Assembly: GCF_900141735.1 (NCBI RefSeq)
Contig: NZ_FQYO01000002.1
Location: 1-64,000 of the forward strand
Length of the DNA: 64,000 nt
Direction: 5' to 3'
Source of the DNA: Wenxinia saemankumensis
Lineage (GTDB): Bacteria; Pseudomonadota; Alphaproteobacteria; Rhodobacterales; Rhodobacteraceae
Both the position numbers and the translations under genes were made by a program. The notes under the pieces are model-generated. The model saw nothing but the letters and a program-made list of their open reading frames with translations, was not told the DNA's origin and made no database searches. Positions 18,323-27,167 of this stretch are shown piece after piece; the first letter of the stretch is position 1; each line of letters begins with the position of its first letter.

Positions 18323-18558
18323 TTGGAATACTCCGGTTGTTTGGTTGCGATGTCACCGGAGCCTTGGGTTTGCCGCCCGCCGCATCCGGCTTGCGCAACA
18401 AATGGAGTCGCGGCCGGTGACTGACTCCATCTTCCGAAGACGAAAAAACTCTTGCAGCGGATTCTGACGGAATAAACGCATGATATACATGGAGAATATT
18501 TTCCCCTCCCAGCATCCATGACCTTTCATGTGAAAGATTTTGCGGTTAGCTGCGCCAT

Positions 18559-19776
18559 TCATCGCGGGTCTCCGTCTCCTGTCTTCGAAGCATCCGGGCG
18601 TCCGTTCGCCCGCGGATCGAGCGCCATGATTTTCGCGGTCAGCTTTCGCCGGATCTGCGCGATCCGCTCACGCTGATCCCGCGAGAACGAACGGGTGATC
18701 TCGAGGATGATTTCATCCGCCGCCCTGATCTCTGCGACCTCGGACGCGATGTGCTCTTGAGCCTTTTCTTCGGCCCTCGCGCCGAGCCGCATTGCAACCG
18801 CCCGGAAGGCCTTGCGCGCAGTGGCGAAGCCAAGCGTTGTCTTCTTGACCGGTGACTGCAGGTGCAGGCTTCTGTCTGCGCTGACGCCGTTGACCGGTTG
18901 CCCGTTGGTGTCGATCTTGCCGATAGCCACCGCGTCGGCGAAGTCCAAGACAGCTTCCGCATTGTCTTCGCGCTCGACGACGTCGCGCTCGCGCGTCTCG
19001 AGTTCTGCGGCCTTCTTGGCGAGGCGCTTTTCCTCTTTCGCGCGCCATTCCGCGGGTCGCACGTGCCGCGGATTGATCGGCGGGTTCCGACCGTCGTTCA
19101 GCGCGTCACGGATGGCCTGCTTGCGTTTCTCGCCGCGCCGTAGACCGATTTCGCTGAACCACTCGCCGACGCTGTCCTGCGCGGCCTCATAGTCCTTGAT
19201 GAGCGGATGAATCGAGGGCTGCAGAACCCGACACTCGGTCCCGTATTTCCTGACGGTCGCGCGCGGCATGATGACTGCATGGATGTGATAGGCCTGCTCG
19301 TCGAGATCAGCGCGAGCATGGATGACGTCGTCGCCGAAGTTGTCGCGCAGCCAGGCGACGGCACGCTCCTCGAACAGTTCCTCTCGCGACGTGCTGAACT
19401 CGACGTCACTGCTCTCGGTCTGGTCGAACCAGTCCTTGTTGGCGGTCAGGATGAGTTCGCGCATCGGACCGTGACGTGAAGTCCGCCAGGGATCCCGAGG
19501 CCCCTCGATCTGCCGTTTTTCGAGATCCTTGCGCCGGTTCCTCCGGTCGAGATCCTCGAGTTCAGCCGCAAAGGTCTCGACCTTCATCAGCTCGATCTCG
19601 GCACGCGCCTCTTCCGCCCAGGTCTCGGAGCCGATCAGGCGGCGGGGCTTCGGCTTGTTCCGGTCGATGTGCCCGAGATCGCCGCCCTTTCGATAGCGAT
19701 GCGCCTCGTAGCCGCCGATGTCGCTCGGGTCCATGCCCTCGAACCGCAGGACCACCGGGTGCTTCTTGCTTGCCAT
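18559..19776 (-). CDS. MobV/Pre-type plasmid mobilization relaxase
   Basis: This is a probable relaxase that nicks oriT and leads DNA transfer when a helper conjugation system is present. It has 405 residues from the ATG at 19776, which has a GGAGG site six bases upstream. The motif DLDEQAYHIHAVIMP, with His164 and His166, matches the H-x-H metal-binding motif of the Mob/Pre family, in which Asp-Glu precedes the histidines. The C-terminal half is a charged helical region (EWRAKEEKRLAKKAAELETR). The likely oriT lies upstream at 19868-20120. Confidence 0.75.
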   Translation of the reverse strand: MASKKHPVVLRFEGMDPSDIGGYEAHRYRKGGDLGHIDRNKPKPRRLIGSETWAEEARAEIELMKVETFAAELEDLDRRNRRKDLEKRQIEGPRDPWRTSRHGPMRELILTANKDWFDQTESSDVEFSTSREELFEERAVAWLRDNFGDDVIHARADLDEQAYHIHAVIMPRATVRKYGTECRVLQPSIHPLIKDYEAAQDSVGEWFSEIGLRRGEKRKQAIRDALNDGRNPPINPRHVRPAEWRAKEEKRLAKKAAELETRERDVVEREDNAEAVLDFADAVAIGKIDTNGQPVNGVSADRSLHLQSPVKKTTLGFATARKAFRAVAMRLGARAEEKAQEHIASEVAEIRAADEIILEITRSFSRDQRERIAQIRRKLTAKIMALDPRANGRPDASKTGDGDPR

Positions 19777-19867
19777 GTCTGACCTCCAAACGTTGAGGTC
19801 AGAAAATGGGTTGATGTTTTCCCGCACCGGAGAAATCGGCCAGACGCAGCCACGAACGGATGTGTGG

Positions 19868-20120
19868 GGTCATTACTCACTAAACAGCCCGCACTCCGGC
19901 ACCTGCGGTGCCTGCGTTCGGCCTGCCGTTCGCCCGGGGCGCTGCCCCGGAACCCCGCCCGCCGGGGGCGCCTGTGCGGCGGGCACTCCTGCGCGGAGGG
20001 CGGCAAGGTCATCGTTCCGCACTCCCCTTGCAACCCCTGCTCCCGGGGGAGCGTCGTTCCGCACTCCTCCCCCGAACCCCCGCCTGCTCGCAGGGGCCGT
20101 TCGCCACGCCCCTGCACCCC
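19868..20120. other. Candidate oriT / repeat-rich intergenic region
   Basis: The 484-bp gap between the divergent relaxase and reverse-transcriptase genes is the natural place for oriT. TCGTTCCGCACTCC occurs at 20012-20025 and again at 20054-20067, and its core CCGCACTCC occurs also at 19889-19897. Several GC hairpins lie between, including CCGGGGCGCTGCCCCGG. No nic site can be assigned. From about 20150 the DNA becomes AT-richer and should hold the promoter of the drt3 operon. Confidence 0.4.
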
Positions 20121-20260
20121 TCGGCGGCCACATCGGCCGATCAACTAACGCACACGCAAGACTGCCTTTGCTCTCCACATTTCGCCGGCATATGCTCACC
20201 ACAAACGATAAGTGATCACGAGGACTTCGGACCAATGCGAACGGAAATGCGCCGAAATAA

Positions 20261-21535
20261 ATGCTAACCTCTGCCTTTTCTCCACAAGCCATCGCAAACT
20301 GTCTACGTGTCGGAGACTCCGGGCGATGGGGAGTCGATCTGGAAACAGGCAAGGACGCTTTGATCAACAGAACGATTTCTCGCCTCGATACCGCCCCGCC
20401 CACACTAAACTTAGGCCACAAGAATACGCCCAACGGGAAGGCGAGGTACTACGCGCAAGATTTTGAAACTGACCTGATACTTCGGGCCACCTATCGTAGG
20501 CTGTCCAAGCAGTACTCCGTTCGGCCGCCAAATAGAGACCTGATGGTTCTTGGCCTCCAAGAAGCTCTGAGTGAGGCGTCACCTTTCATAGTTACAAGAT
20601 GCGACGTCAAAGGGTTTTATGAGAACATAGCTGCGCGAAAACTGAACCAGCAAATCATATGCGATACTCGTACGGACCCAAGGATCCGGACAATCCTTCA
20701 ACACCTGCAAGATACAGACGTAATCGCAGAAACATCTGTACCGAGAGGGCTTGCGCTCAGCACGCTGTTGTCCGAAATCTACCTAGCAGAGTTTGACAAA
20801 ACCATTCGAAGGCTTCCCAACGTCCACAGGTATTTTCGATACGCAGATGACATCGTCGTTTTTTCACTTCCCGATAAGCCTACACTGGATCGCATCAGTG
20901 AAGAGCTCGCGGAAATTGGACTCGAGCTCAACGAAAAAACAGCAGAAGTCTACATTAAATCTATGAAATCATCCCAAACCGCAGACCCGCGCTTGGAATC
21001 ATTCAACTTTTTGGGTTACGACTTCAAGATTGATAACGTGACGAAAAGCTATCAAACAAGAGCATTTGACGTTGCAATCGCCCAAACAAAACTAAAGAAG
21101 CGCCAGTCACGTATGCACCTCGCATTCAAGGACTTCTCCCAGAATGGAAACACCGATCTTCTTTTGGACCGGTTGCAATTCCTGACCTCTAATTATTCAA
21201 CATACAAGACTCGGCACACTCGCGGCGCACGCAAGCAGAAGATAAGAGCGGGAATATACTACAACTACAAGCACTGCGGTCAGTTCCCCTCGAACAAGTC
21301 AGGAAGAACAAAAGAGCCATACAACGCGAAAGAGCTGGCGGCCCTAGATGCTCACATGAATGCATTATTGTTTAGACCGAACAGTACCTACTCCACTGCA
21401 ATAAACGCACTATCCGCGCCCATAAAAGAGCAATTCAGGAGGCTGAGCTACCTCCAGGGATATAAAAAACGAATCGACAAGCGCTTCACTAGAGCGCGAA
21501 TGCGACAAATATGTCGGATTTGGATCAATGACTAA
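20261..21535 (+). CDS. drt3a: Anti-phage reverse transcriptase Drt3a (UG3 type)
   Basis: This is the first reverse transcriptase of a two-RT operon, 424 residues. RT motifs are visible: Asp115 in RCDVKGFYENI, PRGLALSTLLSEIYLAEFD at 161-179 and the catalytic YADD at 194-197. A second reverse transcriptase follows with an eight-base overlap, and this pair is the layout of DRT3 (UG3 plus UG8). From published work as I recall it, Drt3a copies an ACACAC template in a partner RNA into poly(GT). The gene has far lower GC than the chromosome. The call rests on motifs, size and the paired arrangement. A different Unknown-Group RT pair is the main alternative. Confidence 0.82.
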   Translation: MLTSAFSPQAIANCLRVGDSGRWGVDLETGKDALINRTISRLDTAPPTLNLGHKNTPNGKARYYAQDFETDLILRATYRRLSKQYSVRPPNRDLMVLGLQEALSEASPFIVTRCDVKGFYENIAARKLNQQIICDTRTDPRIRTILQHLQDTDVIAETSVPRGLALSTLLSEIYLAEFDKTIRRLPNVHRYFRYADDIVVFSLPDKPTLDRISEELAEIGLELNEKTAEVYIKSMKSSQTADPRLESFNFLGYDFKIDNVTKSYQTRAFDVAIAQTKLKKRQSRMHLAFKDFSQNGNTDLLLDRLQFLTSNYSTYKTRHTRGARKQKIRAGIYYNYKHCGQFPSNKSGRTKEPYNAKELAALDAHMNALLFRPNSTYSTAINALSAPIKEQFRRLSYLQGYKKRIDKRFTRARMRQICRIWIND

Positions 21536-23444
21536 TATCGACTCAAAGATGAAAGAACTTCGCGCACTCTTAACCGAAACGTTGCCCTATGAACTGCCCT
21601 TTGGCTTTACGAACGAAAACTTCTTTCTTTCTGAGCTGAAAATCGGCGACCTGAGCGACGCTCAACGAAAAAAGTTGGATTTCGTGAGACGATCCCGGAA
21701 GGGCTATACAAAGCCCTTCTCATACAAGATTAACAGATCGCATCGCGAAAAAAACACTATAAGCATCATTCACCCTACTATACAGCTTCGGATAGCCAAG
21801 CTGTATAGCGAGTTCGAACAGACAATATTGCAATCTTGCGCGAGGAGTCCGTTTTCGCTCAGATATCCGGCCGCTTCGCAACGCATATTCACTAAGGGAA
21901 GTTCAAAAGATGTCCGGAGAAGGTGGGAAGCTGACCTGCCAGACGATTTACCTGGGCAAAAAATATCGACCCCCTATGTACCCTCGTACTTTGCGTACCA
22001 ACGGTTCCTACTTCTCGATAGGTTTTTTTCTTCCAACGAGCTGGTTCGCCTTGAGAGCCGGTTCTCACGGCTCCGAACCCTCGATGTATCGCGCTGCTTC
22101 TTCAATATATATACGCACTCAATTTCTTGGGCTGTTAAGGAGAAAGATTTTTCTAAAGATAATTCGAAGATGTACTCTTTTGAGCAACAGTTTGATGAGG
22201 TTATGCAGCACGCGAATTACAATGAAACCGCGGGACTCTTGGTTGGACCTGAGGCATCCAGAATTTTCGCCGAGATTATCTTGCAGCGCATTGATCTGGA
22301 AGTTGCGGCCTCGGCCGAACAAACGGGGCTAAGAGAAGGTCGAGACTATACGGTACGAAGATATGTAGACGACTTCCATATCTTTGCAGACGAAGAAGGT
22401 ACACTCGATAGAATTGAGCGCTTTCTTTCCGACAGCCTCGAAGAGTATAAAATGTTTCTGAACTTGGACAAAGCTAGAGACTTTGAACGGCCTTTCGTAA
22501 CTTCCGTTTCTAGAGTTAAATTCGAAGTACATGGAGTCGCAAGGCGAATTGAGGAATGCCTAATTAAACGACCTCAGGCAGATGATGAACCAAGGAAGCA
22601 AACTAAGAAAGCAATTAGGTCCTCCTTGGACGCGCTTCGGCACATTGGTGGCTCCGAAAGAGCGGCAATGGTAAGCTCCACCTCCGAAATCTATGGAGCG
22701 CTCCATTCGTCGATTGCAAAAATGTCAGAATTCGCCAAAGAAGACCTTAGCGAAGACGAATGGATCGATCTTTCCGAGCGCGCGAAATTTTTGGTTCGCA
22801 TACTTTATTACCTACTCTCCTTGGACTTTCGCGTTCCTCCACTAATTCGCTCGGCGGAAATCCTTAGAAAGCTTAGTGAACTTCTAATCAGAGCTCCCGA
22901 AGCCATGTCACACGACATCAGGTCGTATGTCATTTTTGAGACTGATCAGTTGATTTCATCTAATTACGACTCGCACGGATCGAACTTGCCTCTTGAAATT
23001 GCGAACGCTTTCCTCATAGGGCTTCTCATTGACCCTGGGCTTTTTGTTTCGCAAGCGGGCGCGAAGTTAGTTCTGTCAGACATCCTTGAAGAAAAAAAGA
23101 CATGCTACTTCTCTATGTTATGTCTGCTTCATGCACACGGGAGCGCAGGAAGCGTAGAGGCTGGCGAGTTCGCGATCGCAATTCGAAATCGCGTTCTATC
23201 CGATGAGTTTGACATTCATAAAAGCTGTGAAGATCACCTTATTTTCTGTGACTTCGTTTCCTGTCCTTACGTGGATTTTGACCTCAGATGGACGACATTT
23301 AATGATGTTACGGGAGGAGTTGAGATAGGTAAGGAAGAGTTTGACAAAATCTGTCCCCACCTTAGATTTGTGAATTGGCAGGAGACCGGAATTCAGTTCG
23401 CGATCTTGCAGAAACGCTTGCCTCCAGTATACTTTTCAAGTTAG
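21528..23444 (+). CDS. drt3b: Anti-phage reverse transcriptase Drt3b (UG8 type)
   Basis: This is the second reverse transcriptase, 638 residues. The catalytic Asp186 is in LRTLDVSRCFFNIYTHSISW. GPEASRIFAEI lies at about 240-250, and RRYVDDFHIFADEE carries the YVDD motif at 279-282. Residues from about 360 to the end form a long helical region without recognised motifs. The ATG overlaps the end of drt3a by eight bases, so the two are coupled. In characterised DRT3, as I recall, Drt3b makes the complementary poly(AC) strand without a nucleic-acid template. Here both RTs keep their metal-binding aspartates and look active. Confidence 0.82.
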   Translation: MTNIDSKMKELRALLTETLPYELPFGFTNENFFLSELKIGDLSDAQRKKLDFVRRSRKGYTKPFSYKINRSHREKNTISIIHPTIQLRIAKLYSEFEQTILQSCARSPFSLRYPAASQRIFTKGSSKDVRRRWEADLPDDLPGQKISTPYVPSYFAYQRFLLLDRFFSSNELVRLESRFSRLRTLDVSRCFFNIYTHSISWAVKEKDFSKDNSKMYSFEQQFDEVMQHANYNETAGLLVGPEASRIFAEIILQRIDLEVAASAEQTGLREGRDYTVRRYVDDFHIFADEEGTLDRIERFLSDSLEEYKMFLNLDKARDFERPFVTSVSRVKFEVHGVARRIEECLIKRPQADDEPRKQTKKAIRSSLDALRHIGGSERAAMVSSTSEIYGALHSSIAKMSEFAKEDLSEDEWIDLSERAKFLVRILYYLLSLDFRVPPLIRSAEILRKLSELLIRAPEAMSHDIRSYVIFETDQLISSNYDSHGSNLPLEIANAFLIGLLIDPGLFVSQAGAKLVLSDILEEKKTCYFSMLCLLHAHGSAGSVEAGEFAIAIRNRVLSDEFDIHKSCEDHLIFCDFVSCPYVDFDLRWTTFNDVTGGVEIGKEEFDKICPHLRFVNWQETGIQFAILQKRLPPVYFSS

Positions 23445-23631
23445 TGAGATATTGACGGTGTGGTTCCTGCGCTAGATCGCTGAGGGTGCTTTTGCATTGG
23501 ATGCTTCCATCTTGGCCAGGCCTTTCTTTTGGCTTGACCAGTTGGTCTTACACACATGAGCGTGTTCCACATCGTCGCAACTCCACATTTTGGCACGAGC
23601 AAGTAGTCGCGCACTGTCGCGTCAAGAATCG
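23445..23631 (+). ncRNA. Candidate DRT3 non-coding RNA with ACACACA
   Basis: This stretch directly follows drt3b, keeps the low GC of the cargo and has no coding frame of note. It contains TTACACACATGAGCGTG at about 23551-23567, just after a GACCA-GT-TGGTC hairpin. An ACACAC template in a partner RNA is the reported basis of poly(GT) synthesis in DRT3. The ends are not defined, and the alternative site for the RNA is the gap upstream of drt3a, where only a shorter ACAC occurs. Confidence 0.45.
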
Positions 23632-23689
23632 TCCAGACCTCCGAACGGCTGCGCGCTCAATTTGACGCGCAGCCGTTCGGAGGTCTGGA
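23632..23689. repeat. Perfect 24-bp inverted repeat
   Basis: The arms 23632-23655 and 23666-23689 are exactly complementary (TCCAGACCTCCGAACGGC at the outer left end) around a 10-base AT-rich centre that itself can pair partly. No T-tract follows, so it is not a standard terminator. It separates the reverse-transcriptase region from the PemK-like gene. It could stabilise the 3' end of an RNA, or mark an inserted fragment. Confidence 0.75.
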
Positions 23690-23740
23690 GCAAGCAGGCT
23701 GTCCAGCTGGCGTCGTTGTCCCACGCCACAGGAGGCCTTC

Positions 23741-24238
23741 ATGTATCACCACCCCCAACCCTTCACGCCGGCCGGCAATAGCGTGCATCTGCAGCGCGGC
23801 GATGTCGTGCTGTTCCGCTTTCCTCTAGCCGAGGAGGATGACGAGTCAGGTGCGCCGAAGCGCCGTCCCTGCCTCGTGCTCGACACGATGACCAAGGGCG
23901 ACGAGCGCTTCGTGGAGATCGCCTACGGCACGTCGGCGGACACGCGCGCGAGCCGCGGCTACGAAGTCATCGTCAAGCGGTGCGCCGCGCGGGAGACAGC
24001 CGGGCTGTCGAAGCCCACGCGGTTCGTCTGCGCACGGCGCATCATCGTGCACGTGAACCACAGCGGCTTCCACGGACGCTCCAAGAGCCCGCACATCATC
24101 GGCCGCCTCGATGAAGCTCTGCTGGACCGGATGAACGCCGTCCGGGCACGGATCCAGGCCGAGGCCGACATTGCCGCCTACTACTACGAAGAACAGCGGC
24201 GGGAAGAGCAGGCGCGCGAAGACCGCGGTTTCCAATAG
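23741..24238 (+). CDS. PemK/MazF-like protein
   Basis: This 165-residue protein has the opening pattern of the PemK/MazF fold: LQRGDVVLFRFPLAEED, then PKRRPCLVLDTMTKGDERF and VEIAYGTSADT. Family members are usually endoribonuclease toxins of toxin-antitoxin pairs. GGAGG lies five bases before the ATG. No typical small antitoxin precedes it. A 146-residue unknown gene follows after 54 bp on the same strand. The C terminus is a charged helix (YYYEEQRREEQAREDR). Toxin activity is unproven. Confidence 0.6.
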   Translation: MYHHPQPFTPAGNSVHLQRGDVVLFRFPLAEEDDESGAPKRRPCLVLDTMTKGDERFVEIAYGTSADTRASRGYEVIVKRCAARETAGLSKPTRFVCARRIIVHVNHSGFHGRSKSPHIIGRLDEALLDRMNAVRARIQAEADIAAYYYEEQRREEQAREDRGFQ

Positions 24239-24292
24239 GGAACCGCGCTCTCGCAGCTGCTCCTCCCTCTCAATCAACACAAGGAAAGACCA

Positions 24293-24733
24293 ATGGATAT
24301 GCCTTTCAAATCCGCCTCCGAGATCACCGCCATGGCCGCCTCGTGCTTCCCGCTGGCGCGGGCTGCAGCAACCGGGATCGACCAGGACGTGCTCGACCTC
24401 GTCGCGCCGAAGCCGAAGCAGGAGGCCAAGAAACTGGCCGCGCTGCTGCGGGCCGGACAGATCTTCGACAAGGGCATCCTGGCGATGCTGCACGAGCTCG
24501 TCGGTGTCCTCGATGCCGAGATTGCCGAGGGCACCTACGTCGAGACGCGCTACGACCACAGCCCGGAGAACGTCTCCGACTACAAGACCTGGGGCCAGGA
24601 ACGCCTCACACCGGAGGCTGATCGCCTGTCGAACGCCCTCGCGGTGCTGATCGAGCTCTACGCCACCCTTTCGGCGGTGCACGACATCCTGCGCGCCGAG
24701 AAGGCCCTGGAGGGGCTGCGCTCCGCAGCCTGA
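24293..24733 (+). CDS. Hypothetical protein next to the PemK-like gene
   Basis: This 146-residue protein is not recognised. It is mostly helical, with KQEAKKLAALLRAGQIFDKG and LSNALAVLIELYATLSAVHD. A strong AAGGA site precedes the ATG. Codon usage is GC-rich, unlike the reverse-transcriptase genes, so it and the PemK-like gene may have joined the element from a different source. It may be the partner or antitoxin of the PemK-like protein, which is only a guess from position. Confidence 0.65.
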   Translation: MDMPFKSASEITAMAASCFPLARAAATGIDQDVLDLVAPKPKQEAKKLAALLRAGQIFDKGILAMLHELVGVLDAEIAEGTYVETRYDHSPENVSDYKTWGQERLTPEADRLSNALAVLIELYATLSAVHDILRAEKALEGLRSAA

Positions 24734-24952
24734 TGAGACACGCGGGCCGGAACACCCGCGTCAGGGCGTGCCGACGAACCTTCTGCTGCTACCAGATGTC
24801 GGCGCGCCTGCTTCACTTTCTGCTTCATACTGGCGGAACGCATCCCGGAAATGTGTAGCAAATTGTGTAGCAATGCCTGGACCGCTTTTAGGGTAGGATA
24901 GTGCTAAAGCTCTGGTATTATTTGATATTTTCGGCCTGAAGGGCAGCGAATA
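24734..24952. other. Right-end intergenic region of the element
   Basis: The space between the last cargo gene and the tRNA holds the right copy of the 23-bp internal repeat at 24850-24872 and an AT-rich tract near 24895-24935. I see no gene in it. Confidence 0.6.
24850..24872 (+). repeat. Right copy of the 23-bp internal repeat
   Basis: This is identical over 23 bp to 14970-14992, again with two TGTGTAGCA units separated by AAT. It is in the same orientation, about 80 bp inside attR. Identity stops exactly at both edges. Confidence 0.75.
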
Positions 24953-24975
24953 TGGCGGAGACGAAGGGATTCGAA
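24953..24975 (+). repeat. attR within the tRNA-Ser 3' end
   Basis: This is the 3' end of the intact tRNA-Ser gene and repeats the sequence at 14872-14894 with one mismatch. Together with that copy it bounds the mobile element. Confidence 0.85.
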
Positions 24976-25042
24976 CCCTCGAGACGGTTTCCCGCCTACT
25001 CCCTTAGCAGGGGAGCGCCTTCGACCACTCGGCCACGTCTCC
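24953..25042 (-). tRNA. tRNA-Ser (anticodon GCU)
   Basis: A complete class II tRNA reads on the minus strand. The acceptor stem GGAGACG pairs with CGTCTCC, followed by the discriminator G and an encoded CCA. The anticodon loop CTGCTAA carries GCT, decoding AGC and AGU serine codons. A long variable arm and the T-loop GGTTCGAATCC are present. The 3' end serves as the attachment site of the mobile element. Confidence 0.95.
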
Positions 25043-25161
25043 GCCGACCCGTCTACGCATCGCGTGGCAGGGAAACAAGGCCAAATCGCCGGCCCTGCCG
25101 TGCGGGTGCGCGTGCCTCGCCAGGGGAGCGGGCAGGAGGCGGGGTCGGGCGGCGAGGCCCG

Positions 25162-27156
25162 TCATCCCGCGCGGCGGCGGGGCGGGGCGGGGGGGAAGAC
25201 CGCCTTCGCGGCGGGAGCGGGGCTGCCGTAGAGGAATCCCTGGCCGACGTCGCAGCCCAGCGCGCGGACGATGGCCGCCTGTTCGGGCGTTTCCACCCCT
25301 TCGACCACCGTGGTCAGGCGCAAGGAGCGGGCGATGTCCACGACGGCGCGCACGATCTGGCGCGCGGGCGCGGAGTGGTCGATCCCGACGAGGAAGCTGC
25401 GGTCGAGCTTCAGTTCGTCGGCGCGGATCCGGCGCAGGTAGCCGAGCGAGGAATAGCCGGTGCCGAAATCGTCGAGCGACACGCGGCACCCGAGCGCGCG
25501 GATCCCGTCGATCACGCCGTCGACGCTGGCCCAGTCCTCCACCGCGACGCTTTCCGTCAGTTCCAGCGTGAGGAGCGGTGGGGGCAGGCCGCTCTCCCGG
25601 AGGGCCGCCTCGACCGTGGCGCAGAGGCCGGGCAGCCGCAGATGCCGGGCGGAGATGTTGACGCTGACCGGCAGCGCCGTGCCGGCCCGCGCGTTCCACT
25701 CGGCCATCCGCCGCGTGGCCGCGCCCAGCATGTAGGTGTCGATCTCGACGATCAGGCCGCATTCCTCGGCGAGCGAGATGAACTCGTCCGGCAGGATCAG
25801 CTCGCCCTCGTGGCGCCAGCGGACCAGCGCCTCGAAGCCCGCGGGGTGGCCGTCGGCCAGCGTCACCTTCGGCTGGAACCAGACCTCGAGCCCGCCGGAG
25901 GCGACCGCCCGCTCGAGCGCATGGAGCCTGGTCCGGCGCAGGCGGAAGGCCGCGATCGCGGGCTCGTCGAACAGCGCGGCGCGGGCGGCGACCTCGCCGC
26001 GCTTGGCCCGGTAGAGCGCGAAATCCGCCGCGCGGGTCATCCCGTCGATGCCCCGCAGGTCCAGCCGATCGGCGGCCGCCGCCGTGGCGACGCCGACAGA
26101 GGCCCGGATCGGCAGGGCCGTCCCGTCGGGGGGCGGGATGGCCGCGAGGACCGAGAGGATCGCCTCCCCCAGCTCGCCGGGGGTCAGGCCGCCCGGCGAG
26201 ATCACGGCGAACTCGTCGCCACCGAGCCGGGCGGCGAAGAGCGCATGGTCCCGGGCCAGCGCGGACAGGGCGGTCCCGACCCGCGCCAGCACGGCGTCCC
26301 CGGCCTGGTGGCCGAGGGAATCGTTGATCTGCTTGAATCCGTCGAGGTCGAGACAGGCGAGGGCCGCGTCCGGGGCCCCGCCGGGGGCGAAGATCACGGC
26401 CGCGCGCTCGGTGAAGAAGGCGCGGTTCGGCAGGTTCGTGAGGCTGTCGTGATAGGCGAGGTAGCGCACCCGTCCTTCCGCGCGGTTGCGGCGGCGGCGA
26501 ACCCGTACCTCGCGCGCGAGCAGGCCGCTGACCAGAAGCCAGAAGGCGAGGATGGCCCCGATCAGCACGGCGTGGAGCCGCGAATTGCGCAGCAGCGCCG
26601 CGAGCGCGGCGTCGAGCGCGTCACGCTGGGCGTGGTGCGATTTCTCGAGCCAGCGGGCGATCGCGCGCTCGGTCTCGTCCACCGGACCGGAAACCTGCGC
26701 GTAGAGCGCGCCGATATCGTCCTGCCCGCCGGCGAGCCAGTCGTCGCCGATCTCGCCCAGCCGGATCAGCCCCTCCATCGTCGCCACGGCGTCGCGATCC
26801 GTCGACCCCGGGGGAACGAGGGTGGACAGGTAGCCGGCTCGGGTCACGAGCATGTCGACGGCGCGGGTCACGGCCGTCAGGGCCGCCTGCTCGGGCGGGT
26901 CCTGCCCGGCGAAGCGGGCCGCCACCGTCTCCAGCCGGTGGATGTCGACCAGCGCGGCCGCGCCGGTGCGGATCGTGTCGCGGTCGAACCTCTGCTCGGC
27001 CTCGGCGAGGCGGGCGATGCCCTCGCGCAGGCTCATCGCGTTGATCGCGACCACGGCGAAGATGACGAGCAGGATCACCATGCGCCCGGCGCGCGACCCC
27101 GCTACGTCGAGGCCGCGGTCGAGCGGGCTGGGATCGGGGGCGGAGGCCTGCGGCAT
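25162..27156 (-). CDS. Membrane GGDEF-EAL cyclic-di-GMP protein
   Basis: This 664-residue protein likely makes and/or degrades cyclic-di-GMP. An N-terminal membrane span ([16 protein letters not shown]) and a second one near residue 200 ([16 protein letters not shown]) bracket a periplasmic helical sensor region. The GGDEF domain has an intact [10 protein letters not shown] active site. The EAL domain has [15 protein letters not shown] and [13 protein letters not shown], so both activities look possible. The ATG at 27156 lies 11 bases after the upstream gene and lacks a strong ribosome site, suggesting coupling. The upstream gene encodes a small exported protein that could be a signal partner. 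Confidence 0.9.
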   Translation of the reverse strand: MPQASAPDPSPLDRGLDVAGSRAGRMVILLVIFAVVAINAMSLREGIARLAEAEQRFDRDTIRTGAAALVDIHRLETVAARFAGQDPPEQAALTAVTRAVDMLVTRAGYLSTLVPPGSTDRDAVATMEGLIRLGEIGDDWLAGGQDDIGALYAQVSGPVDETERAIARWLEKSHHAQRDALDAALAALLRNSRLHAVLIGAILAFWLLVSGLLAREVRVRRRRNRAEGRVRYLAYHDSLTNLPNRAFFTERAAVIFAPGGAPDAALACLDLDGFKQINDSLGHQAGDAVLARVGTALSALARDHALFAARLGGDEFAVISPGGLTPGELGEAILSVLAAIPPPDGTALPIRASVGVATAAAADRLDLRGIDGMTRAADFALYRAKRGEVAARAALFDEPAIAAFRLRRTRLHALERAVASGGLEVWFQPKVTLADGHPAGFEALVRWRHEGELILPDEFISLAEECGLIVEIDTYMLGAATRRMAEWNARAGTALPVSVNISARHLRLPGLCATVEAALRESGLPPPLLTLELTESVAVEDWASVDGVIDGIRALGCRVSLDDFGTGYSSLGYLRRIRADELKLDRSFLVGIDHSAPARQIVRAVVDIARSLRLTTVVEGVETPEQAAIVRALGCDVGQGFLYGSPAPAAKAVFPPAPPRRRAG

Positions 27157-27167
27157 GCGCCGGGCGA

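Larger units (their letters stand above)
14872..24975. mobile_element. Integrative mobilizable element in tRNA-Ser carrying DRT3
   Basis: A 10.1-kb element is bounded by 23-bp repeats of the tRNA-Ser 3' end (22 of 23 identical). Inside are a tyrosine integrase next to the left end, a MobV-like relaxase with a candidate oriT, the two-gene reverse-transcriptase operon, a PemK/MazF-like gene and several unknowns. The reverse-transcriptase segment is visibly AT-richer than the flanking DNA, a sign of recent transfer. No conjugation (type IV secretion) genes are present, so it would depend on a helper element. Integration would keep the tRNA intact because the element supplies a copy of the 3' end. 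Confidence 0.87.

Noticed and set aside
18353-18562. A 69-codon minus-strand frame whose ATG overlaps the relaxase stop
   Set aside because: The four-base overlap is suggestive, but the sequence has no recognisable character and runs partly into the region upstream of the 142-residue gene. Support is too weak to list.
20111-20260. The region upstream of drt3a as the site of the DRT3 RNA
   Set aside because: It contains only ACAC within CGCACACGC, and it must hold the operon promoter. The downstream flank has the longer ACACACA beside a hairpin. It remains an alternative, not the preferred call.
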